A stretch of 64,000 nucleotides of DNA. It comes from Massilia mucilaginosa (GTDB lineage: Bacteria; Pseudomonadota; Gammaproteobacteria; Burkholderiales; Burkholderiaceae_D). The notes under the pieces are model-generated. The model made no database searches, was not told the origin of the DNA, and saw only the letters and a program-made list of their open reading frames with translations. The translations under genes were made by a program, and so were the position numbers. The first letter of the stretch is position 1. Each line of letters opens with the position of its first letter. This document shows positions 61,001 through 64,000 of the stretch, piece after piece. The stretch is from positions 24,929 to 88,928 of the forward strand of contig NZ_WHJH01000025.1 of the NCBI RefSeq assembly GCF_011682145.1, written 5' to 3'.

Positions 61001-63764
61001 GCTGGACGCCCTGATCACGGCGCAGCGCATCGCGGCCAGCATCGACGACGCGCGCGTGCTGGGCGAGCAGGCGTTCGGCTCGCACTGGCAAGGCGCGGCC
61101 TCGGACTGGAGTTTCCTGATCGGCGCGGCGCAGTGGATCAACGCCAATCCGGCGTTGCCGGCGATGGTGGCGCGCCACGACGACCGCAGCCTGCCTTTGC
61201 AGCGCGCGCTGGCGCTGGAACAGAGCTACATCGCCTGGAACAACGAACTCGAAGGCTTGTTCGAAACCCTGTGCGCCGACGCCCGGTCGCTGTTCGGCAC
61301 CGACAGCGCGGCGCAGGTGCCGATTGCCGACCTGCTGGTGCGCTTTTCCGACTGGATCACCTATGCCGAGCAGTTGTCGCGCTGGGTCACCTGGCGCGAG
61401 CGCAGCGGCATGGCGCGCTTGATGGGCATGGCGCGCTTCGTCGACGAGATGGAAAGCGGGCGCCTCGTCAGCGGCGCGGCGCCGGCCTCGTTCAACATGA
61501 GCTACTTCGAAGCGCTGTACGCATCGCAGGTGCGCGCCGAGCCGGCCCTGGCCAGTTTCGACGGCCAGGTGCACGACAGCGAAGTGCAGCAGTTCGTGGA
61601 GCTGGACCGCCAGCGCATCGCCGCCGCCGGCATCCAGGTGGCGCGCGCGCACTTCCAGCGCATTCCGCAAGGCGGCAGCGCGATCGGCCCGCTCGGCGTG
61701 CTGCGCGGCGAACTGGCGCGCCGGCGCGGCCACATGCCGATCCGCCAGCTGATGTTCAAGGCGGCGCCGGCGATCCAGGCGATCAAGCCGGTGTTGATGA
61801 TGAGCCCCTTGTCGGTGGCGCAGTTCCTGCCGCCCGGCCAGCTCACCTTCGACCTGCTGGTGATGGACGAAGCGAGCCAGATCCAGCCGGTCGACGCGCT
61901 CGGCGCCATTGCGCGCTGCCGCCAGGTGGTGGTGGTGGGCGACGAACGCCAGCTGCCGCCGACGCGCTTCTTCGCCAAGCTGACCGACGACAATGCCGGC
62001 GAGGAGGAGACCGACGGCGGCGAGGCGCAGGTGTCCGACATCGAAAGCATTCTGGGCTTGTTCACCGCGCGCGGCCTGCCGCAGCGCATGCTGCGCTGGC
62101 ACTACCGCAGCCGCCACCAGTCGCTGATCGCGGTATCGAACAGCCAGTTCTACGAGCACAAACTGTTCATCGTACCGAGTCCCTACACGCAGGAAGCGGG
62201 CATGGGCCTGTCGTTCACGCATGTGGCGGACGGCGTTTTCGACACCGGCAACACCGGCACCAACGTGCAGGAAGCGAAAGCGGTGGCCGAGGCCATCATG
62301 CGCCATGCGCTGCAATCGGCGCAGCATTCGCTGGGCGTGGCCACCTTCTCGGTGGCGCAGCGCAAGGCCATCGAAGACCAGCTGGAAGTGCTGCGGCGCG
62401 CCGACCAGCGCGCCGAAAGCTTCTTCCAGTCGCATCCGAGCGAGCCGTTCTTTATCAAGAACCTCGAAAACGTGCAGGGCGACGAGCGCGATGTGATCCT
62501 CATTTCGGTCGGTTACGGGCGCAATGCCGACGGCACGGTGAACATGCGTTTCGGGCCGCTGAGCGCGGACGGCGGCGAACGGCGCCTGAATGTCCTGATC
62601 AGCCGCGCCAAGCGCCGCTGCGAGGTCTTTGCGTCGATTACCGACGACGACATCGACCTCGAACGCGGCAAGGGCAAGGGTGTGCAGGCCTTCAAACTGT
62701 TCCTGCGCTATGCGCGCACCGGTCAGTTGGGCATGGCCGTCCGGAGCGGGCGCGATTACGACAGCCTGTTCGAAGTCGAAGTGGCGAACGCGCTCCAGGA
62801 ACGCGGCTTCGAGGTGCATCCGCAGGTGGGCATCGCCGGCTTCTTCATCGACCTGGCCATTCCCGACCCGGACCGGCCGGGGCGCTACCTGCTGGGGATC
62901 GAATGCGACGGCGCGGCGTATCACTCGTCGAGTTCCGCGCGCGACCGCGACCGCTTGCGCCAGGCGGTGCTGGAGGACCACGGCTGGATCATTCACCGCA
63001 TCTGGAGCACCGACTGGTTCCAGCGCCCGCAGGAACAACTGCAGCGCACCATCGCCGCCATCAACGAAGCGCGCAAGACGCTCGACCTGCGCGCAGAAGA
63101 AAGCAAGAAGCTGCACAAACCGCCAGCGCCGCAAGGGGTGCGCATCGAACGCGAGATTCTGACCGAAGTGGCGATCACGCCGGCCGAGGAAGCGCCGCAG
63201 CGGCGTAACCGCTACGTGGAAGCGGTCCTGGTCAAGCCGGGCGGCGACTACGAACTGCACGACGCGCCGATCGACGTGCTGGTCGACCTGGTCGAGCAGA
63301 TCGTCTACATCGAAGGGCCGGTGCACCTGGACGAAATCGTGGTCCGGCTGCGCAATACCTGGGGCTTGCAGCGGGTCGGCCCGCGCATGGCGGCGGCCAC
63401 CGAGCGCGCGGTCGACGCGGCCGTGGCGCAGGGGCTGGTGGCGCGCCTGAACGGCTTTGTGTGGAAGCCGGGCAGCCCGGTGACGCCGCGCGACCGCACC
63501 TTTGTCGATTCGGAGGGACTGCGGCGCGCGGACATGCTGCCGCCGAAAGAAATCGAGGTAGCCATCATCCAGGTCGTGGAACGCCACTTCGGCGCCAGCC
63601 AGGAAGAGATCGTGAAGGGGGTGCTGAAGATGTTCGGCTTCAAACCGATCCAGGGGCCGCTGCGCGACGCGGTGCAGATGCGCCTGAACCTGATGGTGCG
63701 CGAGATGGTGCTGGTGGCGAGCGGGCCGGTGCTGGTGCTGTCGGATCATGCGCGCTCGCTATGA
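58074..63764 (+). CDS. giant SF1 helicase-endonuclease (DUF4011/DUF3320 type)
   Basis: A single chain of 1896 residues. An N-terminal DUF4011-like domain (about 55-330) begins with ARMELLDLSARNRLLNIPRS. An SF1 helicase follows, split in two: Walker A NLVIQGPPGTGKSQTIANI (near 380) and, after a long helical insertion, DLLVMDEASQIQPVDAL (near 1260), VVVVGDERQLPPTRFF, NVQGDERDVILISVGYG and RLNVLISRAKRRCEVF. A Vsr/MTES_1575-type nuclease lies near 1560-1645 (VGIAGFFIDLAIPD; LLGIECDGAAYHSS; then RDRDRLRQ). A C-terminal DUF3320 domain closes it. All motifs are intact. Proteins of this build are suspected to act in DNA repair or phage defence. It is co-transcribed with ppsR, a core metabolic gene, which argues against a recent defence island. 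Confidence 0.9.
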   Translation: MSEAESKKIDPLADGAADGQVDGAADGAAEPASGTAPDAAQEKISEFLDRNLSAHDKLERARMELLDLSARNRLLNIPRSAKSTRIIDVIDERSSDIFRMLVTENRALTFLPGHSAAFVATAAQLAEDAGVPEELAQPDEAVDENGVMLRHNDTKLQTKLTSKGLQKRLLDLCNDARTLEEEQGVNILYLTLGTLKWIDPANARNIRYAPLILIPVSLQRGNAAEQFKLRWRQEELSANLSLEAFLHRVHGITLPAFEAGDDFNPTVYINEVAQAIASKENWQVLANDVVMGFFSFAKFLMYRDLDPSVWPVQQGLLGQPLMRGLLSDGFASDTLTIPDGTPIDAVIPPSELLHIVDCDSSQALAVHDVRSGRNLVIQGPPGTGKSQTIANIIASAVADGKSVLFVAEKMAALEVVKRRLDHAGVGDACLELHSNKANKRVLLEELRRTADLGAPRGDLPATLNARLQLARDTLNGHADRMHAEHPVARLTPYQVIGHITELQRQRVAPLNNPFDQPETWTPDERAQRYQLVSELAQRLAEMGLPSQHPWRGVRMTNISPTEMERLTQRIARASSGLSELAASQTTLAAALDMGPPDSCDDFARIADMAHRVASAPRLSRQALSSPVWTTQREDMTNLVEQGAQYAQLVTFLEGKATPDAWHLDLKPVRHALRPLPAGMSDAAFGRLARLAVQLPTLLQDTERLREHLGATARTDTLSEIGKALILGQRIACAPDVSAEVLSASVWDHGIEQAADLAEAVATLHEARTWLADKVLDDAWDLDLTGVRQTLAIHGGSMLRFLRDDWRRANGLIKSVLRNPDMELVSQIDILDRLSAGQKTMRFLRENDQLGRTAFGGDWRAERSSPVPLRALVAWMRTLRGMGPEPRLIAAGVTDRPALGVRVDHVQRSLDNTLTLLRDCWNDCGAAIRHMFPDILTVEHANLAEVGTFVAALDAALGTVRSALAFRPAHLSDLLPVLDALITAQRIAASIDDARVLGEQAFGSHWQGAASDWSFLIGAAQWINANPALPAMVARHDDRSLPLQRALALEQSYIAWNNELEGLFETLCADARSLFGTDSAAQVPIADLLVRFSDWITYAEQLSRWVTWRERSGMARLMGMARFVDEMESGRLVSGAAPASFNMSYFEALYASQVRAEPALASFDGQVHDSEVQQFVELDRQRIAAAGIQVARAHFQRIPQGGSAIGPLGVLRGELARRRGHMPIRQLMFKAAPAIQAIKPVLMMSPLSVAQFLPPGQLTFDLLVMDEASQIQPVDALGAIARCRQVVVVGDERQLPPTRFFAKLTDDNAGEEETDGGEAQVSDIESILGLFTARGLPQRMLRWHYRSRHQSLIAVSNSQFYEHKLFIVPSPYTQEAGMGLSFTHVADGVFDTGNTGTNVQEAKAVAEAIMRHALQSAQHSLGVATFSVAQRKAIEDQLEVLRRADQRAESFFQSHPSEPFFIKNLENVQGDERDVILISVGYGRNADGTVNMRFGPLSADGGERRLNVLISRAKRRCEVFASITDDDIDLERGKGKGVQAFKLFLRYARTGQLGMAVRSGRDYDSLFEVEVANALQERGFEVHPQVGIAGFFIDLAIPDPDRPGRYLLGIECDGAAYHSSSSARDRDRLRQAVLEDHGWIIHRIWSTDWFQRPQEQLQRTIAAINEARKTLDLRAEESKKLHKPPAPQGVRIEREILTEVAITPAEEAPQRRNRYVEAVLVKPGGDYELHDAPIDVLVDLVEQIVYIEGPVHLDEIVVRLRNTWGLQRVGPRMAAATERAVDAAVAQGLVARLNGFVWKPGSPVTPRDRTFVDSEGLRRADMLPPKEIEVAIIQVVERHFGASQEEIVKGVLKMFGFKPIQGPLRDAVQMRLNLMVREMVLVASGPVLVLSDHARSL

Positions 63765-64000
63765 ATTCGGTTGACGAGGCAAGTGAACCGCAGTGGCATC
63801 GGCACCGAAGTATTTGCCGTGGTATTTCCATGTCGGTTTGATGGTATTCCTGCTGCTGACGGCCTACTTCATAGGGCACCTCGAATTACCGGTAAATCCC
63901 GCGTAATCGCCGGTCGCGATGCCGGCAGTTGCGTTTTTTGATGTCAGACCGAGCCGCTTCCCGCCCGTTTTATGAGCGCTGAGCCTCGTTTTGTGCAGTC
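63765..64000. other. intergenic end of window
   Basis: No gene, RNA or clear terminator was seen in these 236 bases. Confidence 0.5.

Noticed and set aside
57150..63749. A 2199-codon open frame on the minus strand opposite the helicase and ppsR
   Set aside because: It is a mirror of the strongly biased GC-rich codons of the plus-strand genes; its predicted product is low-complexity His/Arg/Gln/Ala and has no start context or motif, whereas the plus-strand proteins have full family motifs.

Overview
The window is GC-rich and reads as the chromosome of a betaproteobacterium of the Burkholderiales, most likely an Oxalobacteraceae member (Massilia, Duganella, Janthinobacterium or Herbaspirillum type). 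That placement is inferred from the guaB-guaA, smpB-ratA-rnfH and ppsA/ppsR neighbourhoods and the many DUF4124 proteins; no rRNA gene is present to confirm it. The left half (about 1-36400) is an accessory secretion, adhesion and effector region. The right half (about 36400-64000) is mostly housekeeping sequence.

Positions 34-14163 carry, on the minus strand, a conjugative-plasmid-like (R64/BFP type) type IVb pilus locus. Transcribed right to left it runs pilL-, pilN- (secretin), pilO-, pilP-, pilQ- (ATPase), pilR- (platform), pilS- (prepilin), a divergent ATPase, pilM-, pilV- (minor tip pilin) and a lytic transglycosylase. A further PilT-like ATPase lies at 34-1128. Between the two pilus parts are very small genes, a putative chaperone and a GNAT-like gene.

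Positions 14434-27072 hold part of a non-flagellar type III secretion system (T3SS). Minus strand: hrpF-like, hrpG-like, sctC and a DUF4124 gene. Plus strand: a repeat-containing harpin-position gene, sctI, sctJ, sctK, sctL and an alpha-helical protein. Minus strand again: sctW, a SycN-like chaperone, sctX-like, sctY-like and sctV. The genes for SctN, Q, R, S, T, U, D and the needle are not recognised here, so the system must continue elsewhere or be incomplete. Sequences matching the HrpL sigma-factor consensus (GGAACC-N15/16-CCACNNA) stand before nearly every transcription unit of this region, including the pilus operon. I infer that pilus, T3SS, effectors and several tiny genes form one regulon.

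Positions 27072-36400 are an effector island: two diverged paralogous effector-like genes, each with its own hrp box, a 201-base leader and a downstream chaperone gene. The second copy carries a fragment of the sctW 5' end, and its chaperone is cut off by a decayed IS21-family element, which in turn abuts a decayed IS66-family element.

Positions 36402-41832 hold a four-gene sensory operon (periplasmic binding protein, two histidine kinase/receiver proteins, outer-membrane beta-barrel). The rest holds an IS3 remnant, guaA and guaB, a DUF4124 gene, rnfH-ratA, smpB, an orphan gene, an MFS exporter, a signal peptidase I, two tandem DUF4124 paralogues, an SDR, an SPFH/NfeD pair, ppsA with its regulator ppsR, and an 1896-residue helicase-nuclease gene directly behind ppsR.
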